From Solimonas thermocellulolyticum (GTDB taxonomy: Bacteria; Pseudomonadota; Gammaproteobacteria; Nevskiales; Nevskiaceae), in assembly GCF_040327995.1 (NCBI RefSeq), contig NZ_JBEPIJ010000013.1, positions 30,439 to 94,438 on the forward strand: DNA of 64,000 nt, given 5' to 3'. The notes beneath the pieces are model-generated. The model saw only the letters and a list, made by a program, of their open reading frames with translations. It did not search any database and was not told the DNA's origin. Position numbers and translations under genes: made by a program. Within the stretch, counting starts at the first letter, position 1, and every line of letters begins with the position of its first letter. Shown here in pieces: positions 42,425 to 52,448 of this stretch.

Positions 42425-45034
42425 ATGCACGATTCGCGAAGCGCATTTGCGCGGGCCTTCGTTCGCCTGACCGAGCCTTTGGTCTTCAAGCGGCGTTGGT
42501 TCACCTTGTCCGTGCTCTTTGCAATCACGCTCCTGCTCGGCTGGCACGCCAGTCATCTACGCATCGACGCCGGCTTCGAAAAGCAGATCCCGCTGCACCA
42601 TCCCTACATCCAGATCTACAAAAAGTACGAACGGGAATTCGGTGGCGCGAATACGACGCTGGTCGCTCTCACGCAGAAGCAAGGCACGATCTACAACGCG
42701 GCGTTCATGCAGACACTGCGCGCCTTGACCGACGCTGTGTACTTCACACCCGGCGTCGATCGCGCACGCGTGAGTTCGATCTTCACGCCGGACGTTCGTT
42801 ACCTCGAAGTGGTGGAGGGTGGTTTCGCCGGCGGCAACGTGGTTCCCGCCGACTTTACGCCGACGAGCGAAATGCTCGAGCGGGTGCGCGCCAACGTCGA
42901 AAAAGCGGGCATCATCGGCCGGCTGGTGGCCAACGACCAGACCGGCGCCATGGTGTTCGCAGAGTTGCTCGAGCGTCACCCGGTCACCGGCGAGAAGCTC
43001 GACTACGTCAAGACCGCGCACCGCCTCGAGGACATCCGTCGGCGCTTCACCAGTCCCACGCTTTACGAATACCGCTTGCGCGAAGCGGTCGCGCCTTTCG
43101 CGGCCGGCTCGGTCGTTCGCACCACTTATCACGACGAGCGTAACCTGTTCTTTGCGTGGCGCAGCGTCGAGATCCCGCTCGATCCCACCGACTCCGCCAG
43201 CGCCTCGCTGCGCGTGCGTGGCGCCGATCTCGACGTCATCGAGCGATCCAATCCCGACTACAACCCGCAGATCGACATCCACATCATCGGCTTCACCAAG
43301 GCCGTCGGTGACATCGCCGACAGTGCGCTCGAAGTCTTCGGGTATTTTGGCATCACCGCGTTCTTGGTCTGGCTGTTGCTCGCGTGGTATTGCGGATCAC
43401 TACTCGTCGCTCTGATGCCGACGGTCTGCGGTCTGCTGGCCGTGACTTGGGAGCTCGGCCTCATGCACCTGTTCGGCTTCGGCCTCGATCCCTTCGCGAT
43501 CCTGATGCCGTTCATCGTGCTCGCCATCAGCACTTCCCACGGCATCCAGATCACCAACTTCTGGCTCAACGAGTCCGCAGACAACGGCCTGAACGCCTTC
43601 GACGCGGCGGTGGCCACCTATCGCCGACTGGTGATCCCGGGTCTGTCTGCGCTGGCGACCAATTTCGTCGGCTTTGGCACGATCTTTCTGATTCCGATCG
43701 ACATCATCCAGGAGATGGCGGCCAATGCCATGTTTGGCCTGGTCGCGATCGTACTGTGCAAGAAGGTCTTGCTGCCCTGCCTGCTCTCGTTTGCCAGGCT
43801 CAAAAACCCGCGACGCTTTCGCGAATACCAGCATCGTCGCGACGAGCGCTTGAAGCCGATTTGGCATGCGCTGTCCGCCATCACGATCCGACCGGTCGCT
43901 GCAGTAGTGATTCTACTGGGCGCCGGACTGTGGATCGCGGGGCAGTGGGTGGCGCGCGACCTGAAGATCGGTGAACTGCACGACGGCGTTCCCGAACTGC
44001 GGCCGGATGCCCGCTACAACCTTGACTCGGCCCGAATCGTCCGCGATTTTTCCATCGGTGTGGACGTGCTCAAGGTCATCGCCGAAGGTAAGCCGGACGG
44101 GTGTATCGATCACCGGATCCTGTCGGAAATGGACCGGCTTTCGTGGCACATCGAGAACACGCCCGGCGTGCAGTCCACCCTCTCGCTGCCAGCGCTGCAG
44201 CGCAAGGTCTACAACAGCTTCATGGAGTCGAACCCCAAGTTCAATACACTGCCTCGCGAGAGCGGCGCCCTGGTCGTGACGGTGCAGCCGTTCCCGAGTT
44301 CGACGGGCCTGCTCAACGAAGACTGCAGCGCGATGCCGGTACTGATCTTCACCGAGGATCACAAGGCCGAGACCATCGACGTGATCATCGACAGCATCGA
44401 GGCCTTCAAGGCACAGCAGGCGGACGACAGCCCCGTGACCTTCCAACTCGCCAGCGGCAATGTCGGGGTCATGGCGGCGGTCAACGACGTGATCAAACAG
44501 ACCGAGTACACCGTGCTGCTCTGGCTGTTCATCGGCATCGGTGCTTGTGTCGCACTGTCGTTCCGCAGCTTCGCCGCGCTGGTCTGTGTACTCGTGCCCC
44601 TGGCCCTGGTCCACGTGGTGAGCTATGCGGTCATGGTGTGGCTGGAAATCGGCGTGAAGTTCTCCAATCTCGCCGTGGCGGCCTTTGCCGCGGGCATCGG
44701 TGTCGACTACGGGATCTACATCTACAGCGTGCTCGAAGAAAACGTGCTACTCAAGGGCATGCCATTGCGGGCCGCCTATGCCAATACGCTGCATCAGACC
44801 GGCAAGGCAGTCATCTTCACCGCGCTGACACTCGGTGCGACCGTGTGCACCTGGATGTTCTCGAATCTTCAGTTCCAGGTCGACATGGGCATTTTGTTGA
44901 CGTTGATGTTCTTTGCCAACGCGATCGCCGCAGCCGTTCTGCTGCCGGCCTTCGCCACCTTTTTGCTCAAGCCACCCAAGGAGCCGGTCGTGCTCAATGA
45001 CCGTGCCCAGATGGGGCCCGTGGTGACGGGGTGA
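42425..45034 (+). CDS. RND-superfamily (HAE3/MMPL-type) exporter
   Basis: 869 aa with two repeats, each a hydrophobic helix, a large periplasmic loop (about 60-300 and 505-690) and five further helices. The SSD-like segments include 'GIGVDYGIYIYSVLEE' and 'LAISTSHGIQITNFWLNE', with charged residues in the helix-4 region. HAE3 members (hopanoid transporter HpnN, MmpL-like) move lipids from the inner membrane outward. It needs no separate adaptor, but the next genes encode a DUF1329 periplasmic protein and a DUF1302 outer-membrane protein, so a lipid or hydrocarbon route across the envelope is likely. Confidence 0.87.
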   Translation: MHDSRSAFARAFVRLTEPLVFKRRWFTLSVLFAITLLLGWHASHLRIDAGFEKQIPLHHPYIQIYKKYEREFGGANTTLVALTQKQGTIYNAAFMQTLRALTDAVYFTPGVDRARVSSIFTPDVRYLEVVEGGFAGGNVVPADFTPTSEMLERVRANVEKAGIIGRLVANDQTGAMVFAELLERHPVTGEKLDYVKTAHRLEDIRRRFTSPTLYEYRLREAVAPFAAGSVVRTTYHDERNLFFAWRSVEIPLDPTDSASASLRVRGADLDVIERSNPDYNPQIDIHIIGFTKAVGDIADSALEVFGYFGITAFLVWLLLAWYCGSLLVALMPTVCGLLAVTWELGLMHLFGFGLDPFAILMPFIVLAISTSHGIQITNFWLNESADNGLNAFDAAVATYRRLVIPGLSALATNFVGFGTIFLIPIDIIQEMAANAMFGLVAIVLCKKVLLPCLLSFARLKNPRRFREYQHRRDERLKPIWHALSAITIRPVAAVVILLGAGLWIAGQWVARDLKIGELHDGVPELRPDARYNLDSARIVRDFSIGVDVLKVIAEGKPDGCIDHRILSEMDRLSWHIENTPGVQSTLSLPALQRKVYNSFMESNPKFNTLPRESGALVVTVQPFPSSTGLLNEDCSAMPVLIFTEDHKAETIDVIIDSIEAFKAQQADDSPVTFQLASGNVGVMAAVNDVIKQTEYTVLLWLFIGIGACVALSFRSFAALVCVLVPLALVHVVSYAVMVWLEIGVKFSNLAVAAFAAGIGVDYGIYIYSVLEENVLLKGMPLRAAYANTLHQTGKAVIFTALTLGATVCTWMFSNLQFQVDMGILLTLMFFANAIAAAVLLPAFATFLLKPPKEPVVLNDRAQMGPVVTG

Positions 45035-45084
45035 CTTGAGCGATTCGCGCGGTCAGTCATCAGGGCCATATCGAGAGGAGCGTC

Positions 45085-46458
45085 ATGATCACGAAGAAAA
45101 GTGCATTGCGAGCCATCGCCGTGGGTACGGTCGTTTCGATCGGTGCGGCTGGCGGGTCTGCTTGGGCAAAGGTCAGCGCCGAGGAGGCCGCGCAACTCGG
45201 CAAGAAGCTCACACCGATCGGTGCTGAGCGCGCCGGCAACGCCGAGGGAACGATCCCGGAATGGCAACCAGCACCGCAGCGCGGCGAGATCAAGCCGATG
45301 TTCCCGTCCAATCCGGACATCGACGGCGACAAGATCCTGTTCACCATCACACAGGCCAACGTCGCCCAGTACGCGGACAAGCTCAGTGAGGGCCACAAAG
45401 AGCTGCTGCGGCGCTACGACACGTACAAGCTCAACGTCTATCCGAGCCGCAGGCATGCGAGCTTTCCGGAGCGGATCTACGAGGAGACGATCAAGAACGC
45501 GACGCGCGCCAGTCTGGACGGCGTCGACAACCCCTCGGGCGCTTATATCGGCTTTCCGTTCCCGATCCCCAAGACCGGAACCGAACCGCTGTGGAATCAT
45601 CGGGCGAAGTGGCGCGGGGAGACGATCCGACGCTCCAACAATCAGATGATCGTGCAGCAGGACGGCAAGTTCACGCTGACCAAGATCGTCGAGGACGTGG
45701 AGTTCGTCTACGCCAGTCTCAAGCGCAATCCGCCGCTGGAGCTCAAGCCCGGCACGACGTTCATCAACTATCTATCGGAGACGGTAGCGCCACCGCGCAT
45801 TGCCGGAACCTACATCCTGGTGCACGAAAAAGCCGGCTTTGGACCGGAAGGCCGAGCCGCGTGGTTGTACGCGCCGGCGCTCAAGCGCATCCGCCGCGCG
45901 CCGGCGGTGTGCTGTGACAATCCCTACGAGGGCACCGACGGGCACCAGTTCTACGACCAGGTGGACATGTACAACGGCGTGTTCGAGCGCTTCACCTGGA
46001 AGCTCGTCGGCAAGAAGGAGATGTACATCCCCGTCAACGGCAACAAGCTGGCCGGCCCCAGCGTCAAGTATGCCGACATGGCGCGACCGAACCATCTCAA
46101 CAGCGATCTGCCGCGATACGAGCTGCGGCGTGTGTGGGTAGTCGAGGCCGAGAATCGCCCCGAGCTGCGACACACCTTCAAGCTGCGTCGTTTCTACATC
46201 GACGAGGACACCTGGAATACGGTGATGGTCGACAATTACGACCAGCAGGGCAAGCTCATGCAGTTCCAGGAAGGACATCTCGTGAGCTATCAGAACCTGC
46301 AGGTGCACACGACGATCCCCGAGGTGATCTATCACTTCAACTCCGGACGCTACTTCGTCACCGCGATGATCAACGAGGATCAACCCTATGATCCAACGGT
46401 GACTTACGCAAACAACTTCTTCGAAGCCAACACGGTGCAGAACCGCGCTTCGAAGTGA
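45085..46458 (+). CDS. DUF1329 periplasmic protein
   Basis: 457 aa with a signal peptide cleaved near 'GGSAWAKV'. The DUF1329 domain fills the rest: 'KLTPIGAERAGNAEGTIPEW', 'NVYPSRRHASFPERIYE', 'YAPALKRIRRAPAVCCDNPYEGTDG'. DUF1329 proteins share the half-barrel (LolA/LolB-like) lipid-binding fold, so carriage of a hydrophobic ligand through the periplasm is plausible. The ribosome site GAGAGGAG is well placed at about 45073. It lies between the RND and DUF1302 genes, an association repeated in many proteobacteria. Confidence 0.85.
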   Translation: MITKKSALRAIAVGTVVSIGAAGGSAWAKVSAEEAAQLGKKLTPIGAERAGNAEGTIPEWQPAPQRGEIKPMFPSNPDIDGDKILFTITQANVAQYADKLSEGHKELLRRYDTYKLNVYPSRRHASFPERIYEETIKNATRASLDGVDNPSGAYIGFPFPIPKTGTEPLWNHRAKWRGETIRRSNNQMIVQQDGKFTLTKIVEDVEFVYASLKRNPPLELKPGTTFINYLSETVAPPRIAGTYILVHEKAGFGPEGRAAWLYAPALKRIRRAPAVCCDNPYEGTDGHQFYDQVDMYNGVFERFTWKLVGKKEMYIPVNGNKLAGPSVKYADMARPNHLNSDLPRYELRRVWVVEAENRPELRHTFKLRRFYIDEDTWNTVMVDNYDQQGKLMQFQEGHLVSYQNLQVHTTIPEVIYHFNSGRYFVTAMINEDQPYDPTVTYANNFFEANTVQNRASK

Positions 46459-46535
46459 CGCCGTTGCGTGACGCGCACCGGTCGCCCTGTGCGACCGGCG
46501 CGAGTTCGGCGGTAGGTGCGCGAGAGGAGAATTCA

Positions 46536-49034
46536 ATGAACCGTAGGATTATTGGCGCAAGAATCGCCGCGGCGGTCGTCGCCGTCGCCGCGACGGCGAT
46601 GCAGCCGGCCACGGCGATCGAGTTCGGTTTCGATTGGCGGGATACGCGCTTCAATGCCGTCCTCAACAACTCGGTCACCTTCGGCTACTCGTGGCGTTTG
46701 CAGGACCCGGCCGCAGACTTGATCGGCAAAAGCAATCTGGACCCGAACGTCTGTTCGGGCCCGTTCCAGTCCTGTCAGGGTCTGTACCGCCTGCAGAGCT
46801 TCCCGGCCGAGCGTCTGCGCGATGCGCCGGGTATGGCCTCCATCAACTTCGACGACGGCAATCTCAACTACCGTCGCGGCGACATCATCCAGGCCCCGCT
46901 CAAGATCACGCAGGATTTTCGCCTGCTGTTCGGCAATTATGGCGTGTTCTTCCGCGGCATCGGCATCTACGACTACGTCAACTACCACGACTTCGAGACG
47001 ATCAAGCCCAATCTGCTGACCTCCGAGAACATCGATCGGGTGGGAACGACGGGGCAGAATCGCGTCGACAACCGTTACTTCGACCGCGTCTACGGCCCCG
47101 GAGAAGTCACGCGAATCGAGCGCGAGCGCGGTGAGGCGCGCGAGATCGGTCTGCGCTACGACGTACTCGATCTGAACTTCTTCGGCAGCATCCCGTACGC
47201 CGACGGCACGAAGGATCTGACGTTCCGCATCGGTCGGCAGACCGTGAACTGGGGGCAGAGCACGGTTGCCGTGGTCAACAGCCTCAACCAGGCACAGCCG
47301 GTCAATGCCAATTCGCTGTATCGCCTGGGCTTCGGTCTGCTCGAGGAGTTGTTCGTGCCGGTGGCGATGGCGCGTGCGAGCACCGAGATCTTCGAAGGGG
47401 GCACGCTCGAAGCCTACTACCAGTTCGAATGGCAGCCGATCGAGATCCCCACCGCCGGCAGTTTCATGTCGTTCGCCGATGTCGGTACGGACAACCAGCG
47501 TGACCGCATCTCTTTGCATTTCGGCGGCTCCCCCGAGGATCCGGAAATGCTGGCCGGGGGGCGTCTTGCCAACCCCCTGACCGCGATCACGCCAACCTCG
47601 CTGACGGCGCTACGCAATCCGGACCGGGAGGCGCGTGACAGCGGGCAATTCGGGGTATCGCTCAAGTACTACGCCGAAGAGCTCAACAACGGTACCGAAT
47701 TCGGCTTCTACGCGATGAACTACCACTCGAAGCTGCCGTACATCAGCTTCTTCTCCACGGACGCGAGCTGTGCCCGACGCGAGGGCAATGCGCTCGGCAT
47801 CGACGCGCGCAATACCACCGAGTTCTTCCGAGCGTGCCCGAACCTGCCGATCACCCAGACCTCGCTGCGCGGGCAAGCCAATCTCGGGGCGGATGCGGCA
47901 CTGCTGATCGCGCAACGACCCGGTGTTTTGCCCGAGCTCGGCACGGATTTGCTCGGCCTGCTCCAAGCCTTGCTGCCGGTGCCGGGGGCACCGGCGTCGG
48001 ATGCGGTGCCGTTCGATACCGCGCGTCTGCAGATTGAATATCCCGAGGACCGGCAACTCTACGGCGTCGACTTCACGACCAGTTACGGCGAGTACTCGTT
48101 CCAGGGCGAAATCGCCTACCGACCGAACCTGCCTTTGCAGGTCGCCGTGGTCGATCTGGCGTTCGCCGCCTTCGGGCCGACCCTGACGCGCTGTCACGAT
48201 CCGGCCATCGGGTGCGCCGGCGCGAGTGCGGGGCTGGGCTTCGACGAGGCGGGCAACTACGTAATCTACGATGCCAACGATTTCGTCGATGCCGAGGGCA
48301 ACAATCCCTATCCCGACACGATCAATCTCCTGGTCGGCGGGGCGCCCGGTTCGGCGCGCTCGTTTCCCAATTTCATCATCCCGTACCGGGGCGGTATGGT
48401 CGGCGAGAATCCGCCCAACAGCTACATCCAGGGCTGGATTCCCGGAAACGTCTTGCAGTACAACCTGGGCGCGACTCGTGTGCTCGGCGCTTCGGAGAAC
48501 TGGATTGGCGCCGATCAGGTCATCCTGCTCTACGAATTCGCGGCCACCCACGTGCTCGACCTGCCCGACTTCGACGAGCTGCAGATCGAAGGGCCGGCGT
48601 TTGCGACGACGCACGCGAGCGCGGGCGCCGATGGTAGCGGCGCCGACGGCTCGCGCCTCGCCTGCTCGACCAATCCCGCCTGCAGCATCGGTCCCGACGG
48701 TGTCCGCTTCAATCCATTCCAGGCGCCGCGCTCCGCGTTCGCCGATCCATTTTCGTGGGGCTATCGTATCGTCGGACGCATCAGTTACGAGTCGGTCCTG
48801 CCCGGGATCAGCGTGCAGCCGCTGTTTATCTTCTTTCACGATCTCAACGGTAATGCGCCAGGGCCGGCGCCCAACTTCGTCGAGGGGCGCAAACAGCTCA
48901 ACTTCCTGCTGGAGACGCGCTATGAAAAAGCGTTCTCCTTCACGATCGCGTACAACGCCTTTTGGGGCGCCGGTTCCAACAATGTCTACCGTGACCGTGA
49001 CAACCTCGGCTTTTTCTTTAAGTACCAGTTCTGA
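46536..49034 (+). CDS. DUF1302 outer-membrane protein
   Basis: 832 aa. Start at 46536 with GAGAGGAGA just upstream; signal peptide cleaved near 'ATAIEFG'. DUF1302 family: 'FNAVLNNSVTFGYSWRLQDP', 'FRIGRQTVNWGQSTVAVVNSLNQAQPVN', 'ELFVPVAMARASTEIFEGG', ending in a strand with terminal Phe ('YRDRDNLGFFFKYQF'). It should be a large barrel with long loops, including a Cys pair ('LACSTNPAC', about 710). Probable pore for hydrophobic substrate or export product. It belongs to the RND-DUF1329-DUF1302-propeller string. Confidence 0.85.
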   Translation: MNRRIIGARIAAAVVAVAATAMQPATAIEFGFDWRDTRFNAVLNNSVTFGYSWRLQDPAADLIGKSNLDPNVCSGPFQSCQGLYRLQSFPAERLRDAPGMASINFDDGNLNYRRGDIIQAPLKITQDFRLLFGNYGVFFRGIGIYDYVNYHDFETIKPNLLTSENIDRVGTTGQNRVDNRYFDRVYGPGEVTRIERERGEAREIGLRYDVLDLNFFGSIPYADGTKDLTFRIGRQTVNWGQSTVAVVNSLNQAQPVNANSLYRLGFGLLEELFVPVAMARASTEIFEGGTLEAYYQFEWQPIEIPTAGSFMSFADVGTDNQRDRISLHFGGSPEDPEMLAGGRLANPLTAITPTSLTALRNPDREARDSGQFGVSLKYYAEELNNGTEFGFYAMNYHSKLPYISFFSTDASCARREGNALGIDARNTTEFFRACPNLPITQTSLRGQANLGADAALLIAQRPGVLPELGTDLLGLLQALLPVPGAPASDAVPFDTARLQIEYPEDRQLYGVDFTTSYGEYSFQGEIAYRPNLPLQVAVVDLAFAAFGPTLTRCHDPAIGCAGASAGLGFDEAGNYVIYDANDFVDAEGNNPYPDTINLLVGGAPGSARSFPNFIIPYRGGMVGENPPNSYIQGWIPGNVLQYNLGATRVLGASENWIGADQVILLYEFAATHVLDLPDFDELQIEGPAFATTHASAGADGSGADGSRLACSTNPACSIGPDGVRFNPFQAPRSAFADPFSWGYRIVGRISYESVLPGISVQPLFIFFHDLNGNAPGPAPNFVEGRKQLNFLLETRYEKAFSFTIAYNAFWGAGSNNVYRDRDNLGFFFKYQF

Positions 49035-49044
49035 GAACCGGCTC

Positions 49045-50046
49045 GTGGTCACGCCTCTTCTGCGTTGGTTCGCGTCCGTGCTGCTGTTGAGCTCCAGTAT
49101 CGGCGCGCACGCCGTGGCCACGGCTTCACCCGCCCCTGAGCCGGCGGTAATCGCACCGCGCGCCGCCGAGAGTCTGTTGACCGCGATCACTCGCGCCGGA
49201 GCTCGGCGCTTGGTCGCGGTGGGTTCGCGCGGACACATTCTGCTGTCGGACGATTCGGGCGAGCACTGGCGCCAGGTCGCTTCGCCGGTGAGTAGTTTGC
49301 TTACGGCCGTCACGTTCTTGGATGCGCAAACCGGCTGGGCCGTCGGTCATGACGGAATCGTGCTCAAGACGACGGACGGTGGTGAGACGTGGCGTATGCA
49401 CCGCTTCGATCCGACAAGCGTTCCCTTGCTCGACGTGATGTTTCTCGATGCGCAGCGGGGTTTCGCGCTCGGGGCTTACGGTACGTTTCTGACCAGCGAA
49501 GATGGCGGCGAGACGTGGCAGGCGGTCGACAACGCGCTCACCGAGGAAGGCAAACATCTAAACGCGATTGCACGTCTTGCGGATGGCCGGCTGCTCATCG
49601 TTGGTGAGCTGGGTCTGATCGGCGTGTCTGCGGACGAGGGACGGAGTTGGATGCTCGGCGCGTTGCCGTACGAGGGCTCGCTGTTCGCCGTGCAGCCCTA
49701 CGGGGCGCACGGCGCCATCGTCGGCGGCCTACGCGGCAACAGCTTTTGGTCCCTCGACGTGGCCGCCGACGGCTGGACGCGCATCGAGACGGGGTCACTG
49801 CACTCGGTGTTCGGCATCGCCGAGCACGGTGCTGGCTTCATCCTCGTTGGCTTCAATGCATCCGCGATCGTGGTCACGGCCGACGGCGACGTCCGCACCC
49901 TGTCACTGCGGCCTCTGTCCAACGGCTTCGTTCCAGCACGCTCGATCGAGGCAAGTGCCTTCTCCGACGTCGTCGTGCTCGACAACGGCGAGCTCATCAC
50001 GGTGGGCGACGCCGGGGTCCGCCGCTGGGCCGTAGAACCGGACTGA
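49045..50046 (+). CDS. YCF48/BNR-type beta-propeller, periplasmic
   Basis: 333 aa from the GTG at 49045, which gives a proper signal peptide ('LLRWFASVLLLSSSIGAHAVA'); an ATG at 48982 inside the upstream gene is an alternative. Propeller repeats carry the Asp-box pattern S-x-D-x-G-x-x-W: 'LLSDDSGEHWRQV', 'KTTDGGETWRM', 'SEDGGETWQAV', 'SADEGRSWML'. Related to the photosystem-II assembly factor YCF48/HCF136, but in this context a scaffold for the RND-DUF1329-DUF1302 complex is more likely. It is the last gene of that string. Confidence 0.8.
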   Translation: MVTPLLRWFASVLLLSSSIGAHAVATASPAPEPAVIAPRAAESLLTAITRAGARRLVAVGSRGHILLSDDSGEHWRQVASPVSSLLTAVTFLDAQTGWAVGHDGIVLKTTDGGETWRMHRFDPTSVPLLDVMFLDAQRGFALGAYGTFLTSEDGGETWQAVDNALTEEGKHLNAIARLADGRLLIVGELGLIGVSADEGRSWMLGALPYEGSLFAVQPYGAHGAIVGGLRGNSFWSLDVAADGWTRIETGSLHSVFGIAEHGAGFILVGFNASAIVVTADGDVRTLSLRPLSNGFVPARSIEASAFSDVVVLDNGELITVGDAGVRRWAVEPD

Positions 50047-50077
50047 CCGCTTGCGCCGGACCGCGTCAACGGTCCGG

Positions 50078-51424
50078 TCATGGGCGGTTTCGATTTGGGT
50101 GGTCTGCGAGTGGCAACCAGAGCTGGGCACGCAAGCCGGTGCCGGGACGCGGACCGAGTTCGAGGCGAAGGTCGTAGAGCGCGGCGATGTCGCGCACGAT
50201 CGCCAGACCCAGGCCGGCGCCGGGGCGCTGTTCGTCGAGCTGCACCCCGCGCCGCAGCGCATCGTCGAGGCGTTCGGCCGGAATGCCGGGACCGTCGTCG
50301 TCGATGGACAGCCGCAGCATATGCTCGCTGCGCTGGCAATGTAACTCCACGCGCCGGGCGGCCCATTTCGCGGCATTGTCGAGCAGATTGCCGACCAGCT
50401 CCTGGAGATCCTGGGCGTCGACGCGCACCTCGGCGTCGGCGTCGAATCGCGCATCTATCTCGATGCCGCGACCGCGATAGATGCCGCGCACCGCATCGAG
50501 CACCGGCTCGATCGCCGTGCGCACCGCGGTGCGCCGGCCGGCGGCGGCCTTGCCCGCGGCGCCGGCGCGGGTGAGATGGTGCTCCACCAAGGTTTCGATG
50601 CGCTGCAGATCGGCTTTGAGCGCCGCGCCGTCCGGGCTCGCGCGCTCGGCTTCCAGCCGCAGGTTGGCAAGGGGGGTCTTGAGGGCGTGGGCGAGATTGC
50701 CGGCCGAGGTGCGCGCCCGCTGGATCATGGCATCATGGTGATCGAGCACCTCGTTCATCGTCAGCGCGATCTGGGCGAGGTCGCTTGGTAGATCGGTATC
50801 GAGCCGTTGCGCGTGCCCGCTGCGCACGGTGCGCAGCGTCTGTGCCATGCGCCGTAACGGCGCGAGCCCCCAGTGGATCTGCAGTGCGAATCCTACGGCC
50901 AGCATCAGACCGAGCGCACCCAGAGCACCGATCAACAGACGGCGGAATGCGGCGGTTTCGAGCTCGACCTCGGCCATGGGGGCGGTGACAGTGAGCAGCA
51001 GCTCGTCGTCCAGTCCCGCCGTCTGCATCCTTAGCACGCAGGCGCGCAGGCGTTCACCGCGCGGGCCTTGCAAGCTCAATGTGCCGAAAGCCGCGTTGCC
51101 GGGGGTCGTGATCGGCAAGCTGCTGTCCCACAGCGAGCGCGACGTGGCGACGACCTCGCCGCGATAGGCCACCTGCCAGTACCAACCCGAGAACACCCGC
51201 GTAAAGCGCAGCTCGCCCAGCGCTGGATCGACACGGATGCGGCCGTCGGCGGCCAACCCGGTGCGCCCGGCGAGGGCTTCGACGTGCGCGCGCAGGCGTT
51301 CGTCGAAACTGGCGAGCGCCGAGCGTTCGAAAGCGTCGTTGATCAACCAGCCGGCGGCCGGTAGCAGCACTAGCAAGGCGAGGATCGCCGCCAGCGTCAA
51401 TCGCAGGGTGGTCGAGGCTTTCAC
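50078..51424 (-). CDS. Sensor histidine kinase
   Basis: 448 aa. Two membrane helices (about 7-28 and 162-184) enclose a periplasmic sensor of about 130 residues, then HAMP, the phosphoacceptor helix 'GNLAHALKTPLANLRLEAE' with His246, and the HATPase with 'NLLDNAAKWA', 'DDDGPGIP' and 'GAGLGLAIV'. PhoQ/QseC-like class. Its ATG overlaps the response-regulator stop by 4 bp. With PepSY proteins on both sides of the locus, the pair may respond to envelope or cation stress. Confidence 0.9.
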   Translation of the reverse strand: MKASTTLRLTLAAILALLVLLPAAGWLINDAFERSALASFDERLRAHVEALAGRTGLAADGRIRVDPALGELRFTRVFSGWYWQVAYRGEVVATSRSLWDSSLPITTPGNAAFGTLSLQGPRGERLRACVLRMQTAGLDDELLLTVTAPMAEVELETAAFRRLLIGALGALGLMLAVGFALQIHWGLAPLRRMAQTLRTVRSGHAQRLDTDLPSDLAQIALTMNEVLDHHDAMIQRARTSAGNLAHALKTPLANLRLEAERASPDGAALKADLQRIETLVEHHLTRAGAAGKAAAGRRTAVRTAIEPVLDAVRGIYRGRGIEIDARFDADAEVRVDAQDLQELVGNLLDNAAKWAARRVELHCQRSEHMLRLSIDDDGPGIPAERLDDALRRGVQLDEQRPGAGLGLAIVRDIAALYDLRLELGPRPGTGLRAQLWLPLADHPNRNRP

Positions 51425-52092
51425 GCGTCACGCTGTGGGTCGCGCAGACGGAATCCCCGCCCGCGCACCGTCTCAATTAGATCTGTGCCGATGCGTTTGC
51501 GGATGCGGCTCAGCAGTACGTCGATCACGTTCGAGTCGGGATCGCGGTCTCGCTCGTAGAGATGTTCGACCAGCTCGGTGCGCGAGACGACGCGGTCGCG
51601 CGCATGGAACAGGTAGGCGATGAGCCGATACTCCTGGGCGGTCAGCGTCACCGGTTCGCCGTCGACCACCAGACGGCCGGCGTGGGTGTCGAGGCTGGCG
51701 CGACCGACCTGAATCACCGGATTCGCCTCGCCGCGGCTGCGCCGGATCAGCGCGCGCACGCGCAGCACGATCTCCAGCGGCTCGAACGGCTTGGTGACGT
51801 AATCGTCGGCACCGGCGGCAAAACCGGCGGCCTTGTCGGGCCAGCGTGCGCGCGCGGTCAGGATCAGGACCGGTACGCGCAGGTCATCGTCGCGCCAGTC
51901 GCGCAGCAGCGACAGGCCGTCGCGCATCGGCAAGCCCAGGTCGAGTACGACGGCGTCGTAGGCCTCGGTACGCACGAGGAAGTCGGCCTGGTCCCCAGCG
52001 TGTGCTAGATCGACGCGAAAGCCGGTGTCACGCAGCACCGCGGCGATGCCCTCGGCGAGGCGGCGATCGTCCTCCGCGACCAGGACCCTCAT
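51421..52092 (-). CDS. OmpR/PhoB-family response regulator
   Basis: 223 aa. The receiver domain has the acidic pocket Asp8-Asp9, phosphoacceptor Asp51 ('VLDLGLP'), Thr79 and Lys101 ('YVTKPFEP'). The C-terminal winged helix ('LTAQEYRLIAYLF', 'DSNVIDVLLSRIRKRIG', 'TVRGRGFRL') is of OmpR type. It is coupled upstream to a PepSY protein (4-bp overlap) and downstream to the kinase. A direct-repeat box with 11-bp period lies in the promoter of this operon. Confidence 0.92.
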   Translation of the reverse strand: MRVLVAEDDRRLAEGIAAVLRDTGFRVDLAHAGDQADFLVRTEAYDAVVLDLGLPMRDGLSLLRDWRDDDLRVPVLILTARARWPDKAAGFAAGADDYVTKPFEPLEIVLRVRALIRRSRGEANPVIQVGRASLDTHAGRLVVDGEPVTLTAQEYRLIAYLFHARDRVVSRTELVEHLYERDRDPDSNVIDVLLSRIRKRIGTDLIETVRGRGFRLRDPQRDA

Positions 52093-52424
52093 GGCGCGCG
52101 CGGCGTCGGAATCGCGCGTCCCTTGACCGCGATCAAGGCGCCGTCGCGGGCATCGAACTCGAACTCGATCTTCTGGCCCTCGGCGGTCAAAAGATCGACT
52201 TCATAGACCAGCAAGCCGTCGTCGTCTTCGAGTTCCACTTCCACGATGCGGCCGTCGTAGCGCTGCGTGATCCAATCGAAGATCGAGCGCATCGACACCA
52301 GCTCGTCGCGCGCCAGCGCCGATCGGAGCCGATCGTGGTCGCCGTCGCCGCCGGCGGCCAGCGGCAGCAGCAGGGCTCCAGCGCAAGTGGCGAGCAGCGG
52401 TGGGCGGGGCGAAGGGCGGATCAT
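52089..52424 (-). CDS. PepSY-domain periplasmic protein
   Basis: 111 aa from the ATG at 52424; ATGs at 52436 and 52451 are alternatives, and the last lies in the inverted repeat. A short signal peptide ('LLATCAGALLLPLAAG') is followed by one PepSY domain: 'FDWITQRYDGRIVEVELED', 'YEVDLLTAEGQKIEFEFDARDGAL'. Small PepSY proteins often sit with two-component genes and may modulate the sensor or an envelope protease. It is the first gene of the PepSY-regulator-kinase operon. Confidence 0.8.
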   Translation of the reverse strand: MIRPSPRPPLLATCAGALLLPLAAGGDGDHDRLRSALARDELVSMRSIFDWITQRYDGRIVEVELEDDDGLLVYEVDLLTAEGQKIEFEFDARDGALIAVKGRAIPTPRAP

Positions 52425-52448
52425 GTGATCGAGCATGCGGCAGCGGTG

